A DNA stretch of 64,000 bases from Tetramitus jugosus. Taxonomy: Eukaryota > Heterolobosea > Eutetramitea > Acrasida > Vahlkampfiidae. The DNA is taken from positions 310,001-374,000 of the forward strand of contig OW569350.1 of NCBI GenBank assembly GCA_937625935.1. Direction: 5' to 3'. The translations under genes and the position numbers were made by a program. The notes under the pieces were generated by a model. That model did not search any database. It was not told the DNA's origin and saw only the letters and a list, made by a program, of their open reading frames with translations. Shown one piece after another: positions 28,035 to 39,558 of the stretch (position 1 is the first letter of the stretch; every line of letters starts with the position of its first letter).

Positions 28035-29954
28035 TTAGGCAATGATGCAATGTTCTCTGCTCGAGTGGCCACAATGTTTGTTCGTTTCATCGTCTACGAC
28101 TGTAAAGGATTTTAGCCTCTCAGAGTGTTGGGCCCAGCTGCTCACATGAACCAATCCGAGTCCTGTTTGTCTCGTTGCTAAGCAACAGAAGAACCCATAT
28201 GGTTTGATCGTTCCTGAGATGCACACTTGTTGTTCTTCGACATTGAGAGCGCACATTCGAATGTTGATGTCAAACGAAGAACAACGATTCTCTTCCAACA
28301 ACTCATCTAGTATTCGATGGTGCCACACAATCTTTCCCGTTTCCACAACAATGCAATACAGGAAGCAGATGGATCCCTCGAACAATAGAATGAACATGAC
28401 ATCTCGTATCACCATGACTTGAACATTAGGATAGTATTTGAGATTGGGCAACTCTGGTATATCCATCGTCCATAACAATTCCGGTTGTCTATTACCTTCA
28501 CAGCGTCGATAATAGCTACATTTACCTAATCTTCGATCCATGGAGCATATGCCTATGCACGTCTCTGGTGCATTGAAGGAACTAAACGATGATACGACTT
28601 CAACAGCAATGTGACATGACTTGAATGCCTGGTCGTTCAACACAACTGCCAATCCAGTCTTCAAATCAATCAAGTGTGATTGTCTACACTTGTCAAACGT
28701 GCCTCCCGTCACACACCACAAATCGGATGACGATTGCGTCGAGTCAATGAACCCAGTTAATCCAGATGCGTACATGTCATATCGATAAATCAATTTAGCC
28801 GATTCGCAAGAATAACACTCTAAAACAATGGTTCCCAGCGTACTCATTCTCTTGTCGACATAGAACACATCTCTTTCGTTTCTCGTAACATAGTCAAAAT
28901 AAACTGACGACAAATGAATGGAGTGCGAGTAATGATTCGATGATAAATCTACTTTTCCATGCAATTTGAGCGTGCTGCCTCCCTGAGCAATCAACTCACC
29001 CATCTTGTCTTCTTCTAATCCTTTGGAAACAATCTCAACGCCATTTTCTGTGCCCAACACAATATAATTCGGTGTTAACACAACACTTAGTATATCACTC
29101 GTAGCTCGGTAACCCTTCACAACACCAGGCTTATTATTTGCAGTGGTACAATGTCCCTTAAAAATCACATGCAGGACGCATGGTTCTATCACTCCGAACG
29201 CACAGAGCACATCTATGTCTTGCACCATTCGCTTGACAAATTTTTCACCACTAAAACTACCTCGATTCACATTGGTTTGATTAATCGGAGAAAGAGACAA
29301 GAACTGGTCTTGATCTTTCTTCTTTTTCGTCTTGTTCTTCTTGTTCTTCTTATTGGACGATAGTTTGCCTTTTCCCTTTGCACTTGAACAGACAGTGTCA
29401 TCATGCAGTGCATCGAGACCATCATGAGAATAATGCCCCGTCAATAAATCAACCTTCCAAATCAATTCATCAGTCTCCAAGCTCCTACAAACAATAGCTT
29501 CCTTTTTCTTTTGATCACTGTGAGCAGCATACGCGCCAAGAGCGTCAACCGTAGTCAACGACAAAAAATAATAGTAGCACAAGTGATCAAACACGATCAC
29601 GGAGGCATGATATTGATTCAACGATAAATGACTGGACCAGTCAGAGAGACGAGCATACAGTGATCGTTCAATCACTAAGCTATTGTGGTTACCACCACTA
29701 GTGTTGTCAACATTGAGACATTGAGTGGCCAACAAACGCAAAGCTTTCCCATTTTGAAAAGCTCTACTGTTGCTCAAGGCATAGTTCTCAAGCACATATG
29801 GCCCAACAACAAACAAGCTACCCAAGTGAGTGCGCATCAGAGTCACTCGGTCAATCACAAACTTCCACTGACGACTCACGCGATTCATACCTCGCAGCAT
29901 GTTCAACGTGGTGCAATACTGCATCATGTGGAACAATGTGTCATCGGGCAGCAT
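28035..29954 (-). CDS. F-box-like protein, otherwise unknown
   Basis: The protein has 639 residues. The N-terminus (LPDDTLFHMMQYCTTLNM, then MNRVSRQWKFVID) fits an F-box. The rest has recurring beta-strand-like stretches with Leu/Val and Trp (for example LIWKVDLLTGHYSHDG, GKIVWHHRILDELL), which could form a beta-propeller of the quinoprotein or WD type, but no clear repeat can be aligned by eye. A Lys-rich, disordered insert lies near 200-215. The role is unknown; a substrate receptor in ubiquitin ligation is the obvious hypothesis. Confidence 0.6.
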   Translation of the reverse strand: MLPDDTLFHMMQYCTTLNMLRGMNRVSRQWKFVIDRVTLMRTHLGSLFVVGPYVLENYALSNSRAFQNGKALRLLATQCLNVDNTSGGNHNSLVIERSLYARLSDWSSHLSLNQYHASVIVFDHLCYYYFLSLTTVDALGAYAAHSDQKKKEAIVCRSLETDELIWKVDLLTGHYSHDGLDALHDDTVCSSAKGKGKLSSNKKNKKNKTKKKKDQDQFLSLSPINQTNVNRGSFSGEKFVKRMVQDIDVLCAFGVIEPCVLHVIFKGHCTTANNKPGVVKGYRATSDILSVVLTPNYIVLGTENGVEIVSKGLEEDKMGELIAQGGSTLKLHGKVDLSSNHYSHSIHLSSVYFDYVTRNERDVFYVDKRMSTLGTIVLECYSCESAKLIYRYDMYASGLTGFIDSTQSSSDLWCVTGGTFDKCRQSHLIDLKTGLAVVLNDQAFKSCHIAVEVVSSFSSFNAPETCIGICSMDRRLGKCSYYRRCEGNRQPELLWTMDIPELPNLKYYPNVQVMVIRDVMFILLFEGSICFLYCIVVETGKIVWHHRILDELLEENRCSSFDINIRMCALNVEEQQVCISGTIKPYGFFCCLATRQTGLGLVHVSSWAQHSERLKSFTVVDDETNKHCGHSSREHCIIA

Positions 29955-30190
29955 GGAAATGATTCGATGTTTTTTATTTGTTCAATGACTGGGAAAGAAA
30001 CGAGTTCCTTCTTGTTTTTGTTGGGTTTTTGCTGACATGTGAGATGAACTCCCGCGAATTCTTGGGCGAAGATGACTACGGATGTGTAGGGCTCTAACGT
30101 TGAAAGTAAGTAAAGGGGATAAAAGAAATATTGAATATTCTGTGTAGGTGATGATTACAAAAAGCTTGACGTGGTCTGTCCGTGCTCTTG

Positions 30191-32311
30191 TCAGTCCTTG
30201 TTGTTGGTCGTTGTTGGAGCAAACTTGTTCTGAAGCTCTTGCTGCAATTTCTTTGACTCTATGAGTGTATGGAACTCATCCGTGGTGGACAATCGACTGT
30301 AAGTATCTGATATATTGTCTAGAATGTTGTTGTAACATTTTGAGAACAAAATGGAATCAACAGTAGTCGTATTCTTATCAATCGCTTCCTTTAGCTGAGC
30401 AAGCAGTTCTTTCCGAACCTTACCCTCAATGTTAACCTCGAGCATACTGCCAGTAGCTATATAGTCATCTCTTATCTCAATTGCCTTCTCGATTGAAGTA
30501 AATCCCTCCTTTTTGATTGCGTAGAGCATTTTCCACAGCATTACATTCTCAGAACTGAATTCTTTTTGGCAATAATCTTCTAGCAGTTGCAAGTGCTCAT
30601 CTGAGGCAGTTAAATACTCCTCAATCAAGGATTTATCTATGGTATCAATAAGTCGGGTAGCAATTGGTTTTCCAGTAACAAAAGATATGATGTGAGGCTT
30701 GTAAACCATGATTCGATCAAAGAATATAGTACCTCCACCTCCTGCTGTCCAATAGTAAACCAAAAACTGCAACAAGAAAAATACCGCTCTAACAATACCT
30801 AGAACCAACTGCTTGCTCAAACGTGCCTCGGTAACATCATTCATCTCCTTGTAAAACACTATCTCTAGAATCATTAGAATGAGAGAATTAATAGGTATGA
30901 ATATTGAAGACATGAGCTCAATTCTGAAATGCAATGGATCGTCAAACAAGAGATAGTATTTGACTCCTTTTGACTTGATTGTCTTAAAGTTCAACACTAG
31001 ATCTACAATCAACGCAATGACTAAAACTATGAACATGACACATGTAATCACAAAACGACAAATGCTGGCCTGATAATTACGGTTCAATGATGCAGGATCC
31101 AAGCTATGACCAATCAAGCCGAACACAAGTGCCATTGCCATCGCGAATATGACAGTCAATATCGTAAATGTAATCCTCGATGAGAGACGCTTGTGAAATT
31201 TGAGCATTCGACCCATTTGCTTAGTTGTTTGGTTCTTTCTAACAGAGATCAAATTGTACACATTTCTCACATGGAAATACCTCAAGAACATCATAAAGTA
31301 ATTCCAGAAGGTCAGTGCAAAGAATGCCATGGAAAGAGCCCAGAAAATCTGAGCTAGTAATCCGTTTCTCATAAAGGCAAATATGAAAGTAATGATATCA
31401 AACACATGAACCATGAACAGCAAGCCAACAGATATGAGTAATGTGGGCATTCGACTTCTCACTCTCAATGATTTGCATGTACACAGCAAGAACAATGCAT
31501 TAATACCTGCCACAGGGAACAAAACGGCCACCACGATCAGGAAAGGTGCTACAGAGTATAGAGTGAGGCTGCTCAACATGTATTCAATGTCCCATGCCAG
31601 TACCTTACAATCGGATGAAATCATTGGTTGAACAAACTGAGAAGTAGCATTCAATTGTTCTGGTTTCTTGCTAGAACCCTTTGGGTTCAGTGCTGTCATC
31701 ACATACTTCATATCAGGCAAGTTCACACCTGATATTTTGAAATTAGGGTCAAAATCCATAAAAATCCTCGTGTAGTCCATCGTGGAGTCCGAATCGAAGA
31801 ATGCCTTTGGTTTCGACTCTGAAGCTACAAATGGCATTGGACTTAACGTTGTCCAATCACTCGAATTCTTCAATAGATATCGATTGACTCTCATTGCGAA
31901 CTGACCATCTCTCTCTCGCGCTCTACTGTCCTTGAACACAACATAGAGTGTCACATTGGACAACTCTGATCTCTGTTCGTCCATAATGGTTGCATCTTCA
32001 GGCAGTGGTACCTCTTGGGTGAGTTCATTGGAGAATCCCAGTGAAATCCATCCTGAGCTCGATCCCCAGTAATCATAAATGAAAAGCGAGTATCGAAACT
32101 TGTCTACGGTCGTTGAAGCCTTCAAGTAACCATAAGGCAAGGTGTACCGGAGCCCATCAAATGGATCGATGGTAGAGTTCCAGTAACTGGGCAAGTTGGA
32201 GCAGATGGGTCCATCTTGGATCGAAATGGCTTCGGTAGTCCGTGAGAGCCCCAGCAAAAACGTGAGAAATGCAAGAAAGACCAAAAGCAATGACGACACT
32301 GTCATTTTCAT
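30191..32311 (-). CDS. Seven-transmembrane receptor with extracellular DOMON-like and cytosolic RGS domains
   Basis: The protein has 706 residues. A signal peptide (residues 1-28, Leu/Phe-rich, ending TTEA) is followed by an extracellular beta-rich region (about 40-230; SSGWISLGFSNEL resembles a DOMON core) with many N-glycosylation sequons. Seven hydrophobic segments lie between about 255 and 545. The tail (about 560-690) is an RGS domain (LIEEYLTASDEHLQLLEDYC, then KEFSSENVMLWKMLY). Receptors that carry their own RGS GTPase accelerator, as plant RGS1 does, can turn off G-alpha directly. I infer environmental or chemotactic sensing. The DOMON call is tentative; the 7TM and RGS calls are strong. 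Confidence 0.85.
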   Translation of the reverse strand: MKMTVSSLLLVFLAFLTFLLGLSRTTEAISIQDGPICSNLPSYWNSTIDPFDGLRYTLPYGYLKASTTVDKFRYSLFIYDYWGSSSGWISLGFSNELTQEVPLPEDATIMDEQRSELSNVTLYVVFKDSRARERDGQFAMRVNRYLLKNSSDWTTLSPMPFVASESKPKAFFDSDSTMDYTRIFMDFDPNFKISGVNLPDMKYVMTALNPKGSSKKPEQLNATSQFVQPMISSDCKVLAWDIEYMLSSLTLYSVAPFLIVVAVLFPVAGINALFLLCTCKSLRVRSRMPTLLISVGLLFMVHVFDIITFIFAFMRNGLLAQIFWALSMAFFALTFWNYFMMFLRYFHVRNVYNLISVRKNQTTKQMGRMLKFHKRLSSRITFTILTVIFAMAMALVFGLIGHSLDPASLNRNYQASICRFVITCVMFIVLVIALIVDLVLNFKTIKSKGVKYYLLFDDPLHFRIELMSSIFIPINSLILMILEIVFYKEMNDVTEARLSKQLVLGIVRAVFFLLQFLVYYWTAGGGGTIFFDRIMVYKPHIISFVTGKPIATRLIDTIDKSLIEEYLTASDEHLQLLEDYCQKEFSSENVMLWKMLYAIKKEGFTSIEKAIEIRDDYIATGSMLEVNIEGKVRKELLAQLKEAIDKNTTTVDSILFSKCYNNILDNISDTYSRLSTTDEFHTLIESKKLQQELQNKFAPTTTNNKD

Positions 32312-32546
32312 CGATGGAAGGGATTAGCAACTTTGTTTCGTTTCTTATTGTTGTTGATGGACCTTTTGTCCCTAGAGTTCCACCAAGAAGCTGTTGCGAA
32401 ATGTCAAACGTCATCTCGATCTTTTTCAGCCTCCAATAACGTTGAGCGAGTCGGATGGCAACAACATCATTCTCGGGGGAGACATTGACGGAGAAAAATC
32501 GGAGATACTAAAAAATCGGAAAAAAGCAACAAAACAACAATAAAAC

Positions 32547-35500
32547 ATGGCAAATGTGGTTACGAACATGTCTGATAACGTATTAAATTTCTTTCATGCA
32601 GGTGATCCAAGCAGTATTGATGGAGTCGTATACATGGAAGAAATTTTCAAACAAGACGGCATATCAAAGAACAATGAAGAAGTGAGCATCACAGTGAAGC
32701 CCGGAAAGTATAGGGTACAAGTCACAAACACGAGCCGAAACATTTTGAAAAATATCCGGTTGTCCATCCGTGTCACATGCGACCGTACGTATTTTTTTGT
32801 TTTGACATGACCTGTCATCTGTTATCCTGCTGACACTTTTGGCGCGCTTTCAGAATTTTCGGATCAGACAGAAGATATTTCCAAGGGACAATCGTGGTCT
32901 ACCGTAGTAAAAGCTCCATTCGAAGTCACGAGCTCCGTGATTAAAGTTGTATGCAAGGTTGATCAAGGAAACAATGATGCAAAATGCCCTTATTCCATTC
33001 AAGTGTGTCAACAATACTCGATCACCTATAGTCAGACGGGAGTTGTGGGCAATAAGGAGACCAATGACTATGAAACACCGATACTACCACCTGGGCAATA
33101 TGTGTTGCTCGCAAAGAGTGCCAACAATACACCATATCAACTGTCTCTTGCTTGTGGAACCGTAATGGAGAATAATTCTGAGGTTAAAGCAAACCGAATG
33201 TATAGATCTCCCCAAGTATTGATTCGACATGAAGACGTATGTAGCTTAGACTTTTGGTTTTATTTTGTTAAGCTGTTCACTCTGAGCTCGGAGTTGCTGT
33301 TGAACAAGAATGGACTGACACAATACACACGCAACTCATTTATCATAGAAGGATGAAACAGCTGCGATTAGAGTCACGGGAACCAGGGCCAAAGAGGCAG
33401 AGTTCGAACTCTATTTCTTACAATCGATCAGTGCGTTTGAAATGAAGAGATTAGAAGACGGAGAGAAGAAGAAATTTATCGAGCAACACCGAGGCATGTT
33501 GGAGGATTTGTTCGAGAGTGAAGAATTGGAACAGATAGGACTTGTTTGTGACATTATTCAACAACGAGGAGATGGATATGGCGCATTGACAAATTATGGA
33601 TTGAATCTACAAGAGTTATTGTCTAATATATTGAATTTGAAGAAGCAAGTTACACAATTTTGTGCATCTGGTGGAGACTTAGCCTCAATGAAGGAAGTTT
33701 TGATGGAGATGGATGAATGCTCATCCAAAACGAACCTAAAATTTGAAATTGCGCAAGAGCGGATGCAGCTTCAAAAGTTAATCGATACGGTTGAGAAACA
33801 AGATGAATTGGTAACACGCATTCAGCAATCCATAACAGATGGCAAGCTTGAAGAATTGCAGAATGATATTGCCGAATTAGAGATATTGGATGCCTCTGCT
33901 CCAAAGCGAAAGAAAGTCTCTTCAGTGATTGATAAAGCCAAACTATCTGTGAGTCATTTGGTGATTGTTTCCGATATAACGAATAGAATGAATGCTTCAA
34001 TTGAATCGAACAAGGCTGATTTGATCTCCAAAATACAAAAAGAAATTCAATCGCAACAGAATGACTATATTCGAAAATTATTAACATCGGTGTCATTGAA
34101 GGGAAGCAATGCTCTGGAACATATGAAAAAACAAGTAGAAGCATCAAAGGAACTTAAAAATCTGGTGCTTTCAAAGCAGGCGACATCCCTTGGACTCTAT
34201 CTGAATCAAAATAGAGAATTCATCGCACCGCAGCTGCTCTCTATTACAAATGCCTTGTTGAACAACATGTTAAGAAATCAGCCTATCAACACAAAAGAAT
34301 TCTTGGAAGTTGTCTCTCAAATTGAAAAGTATCAAGAATATGATGTGACCGATGTATTAGATGAAACTGTCAGTGAGGATGAACAGAGCGAAAAAGATGT
34401 AAATAAGATCCTGGACGATATTTTGGATGGTTATGATTCTGATGATCAACTAGGTCCAATATCAAATGACTTGCTAGATGGATATGAGTCCGAAGAAAAT
34501 ATTGATATCTTGGACATTATTGATCAAGCTCAATCAGATGACGAAATAGAAGAGACTAAGCTCTCCACGAGTGCTCAAGAGAGAGATAGAGACCTGTTGA
34601 AGAAAATACTTGAAGATGATTTGTCTCTCATTCCTCAATTCAAAAACTCGAAAATGAACAACACTGTAGGTAAAAGAAACTCTATTCCGCTTGAAGAATC
34701 AGACGATGATTCATACTCTGAGGAGTTAAATGCCGAGTTAACAGACGAAGAGGATGAGGTTTCAAACACCATCGAGGAAGAGATCAAGCCAGTTGATACT
34801 GCCCCTAAAGCAAAGCTATCATCGAGTCCACCTTTCACACCCAATACTCAAACGATCCAGAAAAGGAAATCGATTCGAAGCAACTCTCAGATAGGTAAGA
34901 TCCCAATACAGAAGAAGAAAATCATTACTTCTTCAACCGCGTTAAATGAGGAAACAAATGAAACAAATGAACTAGATGCCTCTGATGACTATGAGGAAGA
35001 AACATCAAATGTTATTGAAGACAAGTCAATTGAAATACCTTCTGATGAAAAACCAACTCCTAAACAGCGCACCAGAAACTCTGTGACAAAAAACAAATTA
35101 GTAATTAAATCAAGGAGGGAAAGCACCAGATCGGATGTCCCATCTACTGAAGTAGAAAACACACATCAGGAACAAGAAGAAAATATAGTCAGCACTCCTG
35201 AAGAGACATACGAGGATGATGTGATCGTACCAACTCAATCCACAGAACCAGAAACACAGAATCTGGAGGCAGACACGAACAACAATGAAAAGAAGGATTC
35301 AGAGAACAATCTTGTCGAGCATTTAAAAGAAGCTCAAATGTCTGATTTAGTAAGAAAGTTTAAAAAGGGATATGTGCCGCTTCAATTGCAACGAAAGAAC
35401 CAGCTGAGTCACCAGTTACTCGATCGACTGCATATGTTGCTATTACAAATGATCCATGCAAATCAAGATAACTTGGTTACAGGAGAAACGCCATTCGCTC

Positions 35501-36710
35501 TCCCTCTCGTGAAAGTATTACACCAAATCCTATCTTACAAAACAAAGGTATGTCCCATTCTTGCGTTGTCGAACTCTCTCGTATATGAGACCTCATTTCT
35601 GATTAATTTTATTTTAGAACAAAATGTTCTTTAGAGAACGTACTGTGTATGATGTATTCTGTGGATATGAAGTACCAGAGATACGCGGTGCCATCAGATA
35701 TTTTGAACTTCATGATTGTAAGTACTAGCTATTATTCACTATTTTTACAAGTCTTCACTGCTAACAATCTGTCCTCTTTATGATGTGTGTATGGTCATTA
35801 GTTGCCGCCAGAGACTCATTCAATCCACCTTCTGTTGTCTGGCTACAATTCATTCTCGAGTCTGGCGACTTTATGAAATTTATGTACATGCTAATCCATG
35901 ATGAGACTTATCTTGATACTTGCTACGATAAGTTATCCATCATACACAACAAATTTTATCGTGATGACTTGATATCTGAGCTCATGCTCCTCAGTCAAGT
36001 CAGATTTTGGTTCGGATTCCTCTCCAAGCCTCTATCAAAGGAAGAACAACCCTCCAAGGAGGAACTGTTGGAACAATTACGGAACACAACCAAGGACATT
36101 GTACAATTCTTTATCGATAACAAACGAAAGAATGAAAATATTGAGTTTAAAGAGTTGGGTGATGAGCATAAAACAAGGGAGATTGGATCATTGGTCAGAT
36201 ATAACCTCTATCCCGTTATTGAGTCCATATGCAACCATGATATGCAAATTAAGCATAACTGTGCCGGTCCATATCACATATGGAATTTGATAGAAGCCTA
36301 TGCTAAACAACTGTCGCAAGGTATGTACAACATTCAACAAGCTTCGCGTTGAACTGAATTCTGTCCATCACTTCGCGGTTACTAACTCTGCTTTCTTCTT
36401 TGGTGTATTAGCATCGAATCGCTCACCAGCGGAAGATAAATATCTTCATGCTGTGATAAGGACTATGCGAACTGCTGTCATCAACGAGTCGGACTACATG
36501 TACCGAGATGGAATTCGATTCACCTGCTTCGTTTGTCTTGCCATGAACGACGCTCAATTGGTCAACTACCTCACACTGTGCTTGAAAACTTCAAACATCA
36601 AACGTTTCTACGATGGAACGGCAATCATGAACGATGAAGATCTCCGAAGTCAATTCTTCCAATATTTGCAATTATTGACCCAACTTCCATTCACACTAAA
36701 GCTTCATTGA
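32547..36710 (+). CDS. RUN-domain protein, six exons
   Basis: Exons are 32547-32784, 32854-33236, 33349-35547, 35618-35717, 35802-36320 and 36412-36710. All junctions are GT-AG and keep frame, giving 1245 residues. The acceptor of intron 2 could also be 3 bp later (33352). The N-terminus (1-210) is beta-rich and resembles a GOLD- or C2-like sandwich, but I cannot name it. Then comes a coiled-coil region, a long acidic Ser/Glu-rich disordered section (about 480-820), and a C-terminal RUN-type helical domain (from about 830; LLDRLHMLLLQMIHANQ, then SVVWLQFILESGDF, and a final FTCFVCLAMNDAQLVNYL). RUN domains usually bind small GTPases such as Rab or Rap on membranes. It is the most intron-rich gene in the window. 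Confidence 0.75.
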
Positions 36711-36853
36711 GTTTTGATTTTTTAACAACAATTTTCCATTGTATTCAAAACAAACACCTAGAAAGAATGATGTTTTTATTCTTTTGGTTTTGCTGCCGCG
36801 TTCTCCTCATCGGCACTAACCTTCTTCCTTCTCCAGAAGAGCAATGAACCTGC

Positions 36854-37264
36854 CTAATCTTTCACTGATTGTATCTTTTGTTGTCTTGCAATCTGTCTCA
36901 TCTCCTTCTCCTGTCTCGCTCTCTCCTCCCTCTCATCAGTCTTCATGTTATGATAGACGGAAGACAAACTTGCAACAATCACCGCCACTGACAATAGCAG
37001 CACACGATTATCTGCCGCCAAAATTAACCGAAATCTACGGTCGGCGCGGTTTTTATTCGGAGTATTACCTGTATTGGTATTCACTTGAGAAGAAACACCA
37101 GTGTTGTTACTGTTGGTTGTTGTTATACCACTTGATGATGGTGACGATTGTGGTGGTGGAGAGGGAGTAGGGGCTTGTACGGACATTGTTCGAACCGTGG
37201 ATCGCGAATAAACAGCAGCATGTTGCTGTGAACGATGTGCCTGTAGTAACAATCGACGTATCAT
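36854..37264 (-). CDS. Small predicted mitochondrial membrane protein, unknown
   Basis: The protein has 136 residues from ATG 37264; the longer open frame starts only at TTG. The N-terminus (starting MIRRLLLQAHRSQQHA) is an Arg-rich amphipathic presequence. A Ser/Pro/Asn linker follows, one transmembrane segment near 85-101 (VLLLSVAVIVASLSSVY), and a charged coiled-coil-like tail. This layout suggests a single-pass mitochondrial inner-membrane protein. No family is recognisable. Confidence 0.5.
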   Translation of the reverse strand: MIRRLLLQAHRSQQHAAVYSRSTVRTMSVQAPTPSPPPQSSPSSSGITTTNSNNTGVSSQVNTNTGNTPNKNRADRRFRLILAADNRVLLLSVAVIVASLSSVYHNMKTDEREERARQEKEMRQIARQQKIQSVKD

Positions 37265-37471
37265 TTGTACTTCAGTTGTTTTGTTTGTTGTTTGTTGTTT
37301 TGGTGGTGTGACAAGTTCGTCAGAATAAAAACTTGTCCGGTAAACCTTTTGCTTGCATTCCGCGGCTGAACTGCAAAGCAAATTGACTTGCCATTAGTGA
37401 TTTTTTACAAAATATCGACGTTTATCATTATTTATTGTCAGACAACAGCTAGAAGCAGGAAACCAATAATC

Positions 37472-38698
37472 TTACAATCCAAAGATACCTCTCACTTCAT
37501 TAAACACTTCATGAACAGGCTTTGAAGTAATGATGTGCTTCACCTTATCATGAGCAGCAAAGTAATCAATCACGGGCATTGTTTGCTTCTGATACGTCTG
37601 GAATCTCTTTCTAATACTCACAATATTGTCATCGGATCTTCCACTGGTCAATCCTCTGGACAACAATCTCTCTTCCAAGACACTTTCAGGGCAGTCAAAA
37701 AACAGGACAAATTGACACGGAGTCACTTGTCTCTCAAAGTCCAACGCCTGTTTCATCTCTCTTGGGAAACCATCAATCAAAAAAGTGGTATTCTCAGAGT
37801 CTGGATGAGAAAAGATGGCCTTCTTTAACAAACCAATGGTAATGTGACCTGGTACGATCTGTCCCTCACGAATCATATTGGAAATCATTTTTCCAGTCTC
37901 ACTGTCCGACTCTGACTCTGCTCTCAACAAATCTCCGGCACTAAAATGAACAAATCCAAATTGTTCCACCATTTTGGCGCATTGTGTGCCTTTTCCACTG
38001 CCTGGACCACCCAACACAAAGACAACTTTTCTGTATGGTTGTGCTCTTCTCTTGGTCTCTAGTTCATTGATGATGAAATCGATTGGATTTTCTGGTTGAT
38101 TCTGAATGAGAGATGTGGTGAGTTCGTTGAACAGGGAGTCAATCTTGTGATCTTGCATGTATTGATCAAATTGTTGTTGTTTTGGTTGTTGTTGTTGAGT
38201 GTTGCTGACTGTCATGTTGTTTTGGTGGTTGTGATTCTTGTTGATATTTTTGTTTGTGTTGTTGTTTTTGTTGTGGTTGTTGGTGATGTGCTGGTGGTGA
38301 TGATGGTTGTTGGGTGGAGAAAAGAGCGACGATTCTGTTTGGTGGTCGTTGGTGGAAAGCTGCTGGAAGCGAGAACTGTCGGAGATTTGAGATGGCATTG
38401 TAACAATAGTCTTTAGAGATTCTGGGTTGTTGTTGCCACTCATGCGACCATGGCTAAAAGTACGGAATGGTGATGAGTCAGAACTTGTAGCACAAGGAGC
38501 TTCAGCATCACGAGAGGGTAACAAGTTGTTTCCCGCCGTAAAAAACTGTTGGTTGTGAACGTTGTTCCAATTGCATGAAAAAGAAGAAAATGAGCAATTT
38601 TGGGATGCCTCAACGACTCTATGAAGCTTCACGTTGCTTCTCAGTTTTTGTACTCTGGAGGCATGCATACTCAGCAGACCTCGCATACTTCCATTCAT
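37472..38698 (-). CDS. UMP-CMP kinase with N-terminal RIIa-like docking domain
   Basis: The protein has 408 residues from ATG 38698; a TTG lies upstream in frame. The C-terminal kinase (about 220-408) has the P-loop [11 protein letters not shown], the NMP-binding [25 protein letters not shown] and FFDCPE motifs and the lid R-x-DDN, most like UMP-CMP kinases, which phosphorylate UMP/CMP with ATP. The N-terminal 90 residues are unassigned, then come His/Asn/Gln repeats. Just before the kinase is a RIIa/Dpy-30-like dimerisation motif ([15 protein letters not shown], then [13 protein letters not shown]). In AK5-type and flagellar adenylate kinases this motif precedes the kinase and docks it to axonemal or scaffold proteins, so flagellar or scaffold localisation is likely. 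Confidence 0.85.
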   Translation of the reverse strand: MNGSMRGLLSMHASRVQKLRSNVKLHRVVEASQNCSFSSFSCNWNNVHNQQFFTAGNNLLPSRDAEAPCATSSDSSPFRTFSHGRMSGNNNPESLKTIVTMPSQISDSSRFQQLSTNDHQTESSLFSPPNNHHHHQHITNNHNKNNNTNKNINKNHNHQNNMTVSNTQQQQPKQQQFDQYMQDHKIDSLFNELTTSLIQNQPENPIDFIINELETKRRAQPYRKVVFVLGGPGSGKGTQCAKMVEQFGFVHFSAGDLLRAESESDSETGKMISNMIREGQIVPGHITIGLLKKAIFSHPDSENTTFLIDGFPREMKQALDFERQVTPCQFVLFFDCPESVLEERLLSRGLTSGRSDDNIVSIRKRFQTYQKQTMPVIDYFAAHDKVKHIITSKPVHEVFNEVRGIFGL

Positions 38699-38826
38699 GA
38701 CTTCTAGAAACAATCAAAATGCAAAAACACCGAATTATTGTCGGAGGAAATATCGGGGTAAAAAAGAAAAATAGCTTTCCCGCCTCCAAAACGCAAACAA
38801 CATCACCATTTTCCACCACAACCACC

Positions 38827-39251
38827 ATGTTGCACAGACTTGCGTCCTCCTCTTGTTCACGCGTGAACCAATTGAACCGTGTCACCAAGCGTTTTGCATC
38901 AACTGTATGTTTCCACTTTTATGATTTTTTCTTGCAATCCAACATTCTTTTTGCTAACAGAGAGAAAACCCCAACTCCAACACACTGGAAACTAACTGCA
39001 AAATAATGATAATTGTGTTTGAACGATTGATATTGACACAACCGCACATATGTGATCCTTTTATCTCTTAGGAAGCTCCAAAGAGCGATCCAACCAAAGT
39101 GAATCCAATGTTCTTCGAGCAAAAGAACAGATTCAAGACTCAGAACTTGGCCATGATGACCATTTTTGTTGGAATGACCGCATACAGCATCATGAACTAC
39201 AACTTGACCAATGAGGACGTTGTGATTGTCAAGAAGCCATACTCTGATTAA
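38827..39251 (+). CDS. Small mitochondrial single-pass protein, two exons (COA3-like?)
   Basis: Exon 1 (38827-38904) encodes a typical presequence (starting MLHRLASSSCSRVNQLNRVT). After a 167-nt GT-AG intron (38905-39071), exon 2 (39072-39251) encodes the mature part; total 85 residues. The mature part has FFEQKNRFKTQNLA, then a membrane segment (AMMTIFVGMTAYSIMNY) and a short acidic end. This pattern of a basic stretch, one TM with AYS, then a short tail resembles the cytochrome oxidase assembly factor COA3, but the match is weak. The gene is too fragmented to stand out as one long ORF. It diverges from the UMP-CMP kinase gene 128 bp away. Confidence 0.6.
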
Positions 39252-39558
39252 TCGTTATAATACAATACACACCAGAACAAAGGGATATTCGATCACATGC
39301 TCAAAAGTAAAATATTAATTGTTTTTTTCGTTTTTTATGGGTTGTCTTCTGTTTATTTATTCTAGAGGTTTGGTTCTATGTACGTTTTGTTGACTGAATC
39401 CAACAACTCGACGTCGATTGTAGTACTGCTACTCGTCAGAGTTCAGAGCGAGAGAGCAGAACATGTTCGGCATGCAGAGGAGTGGAGATGGCAAAAAAAA
39501 AGTGCGCACGCGCATCATGCATTTGATGATGAATAGTAGTAGGACGGTGCCATCTTCT

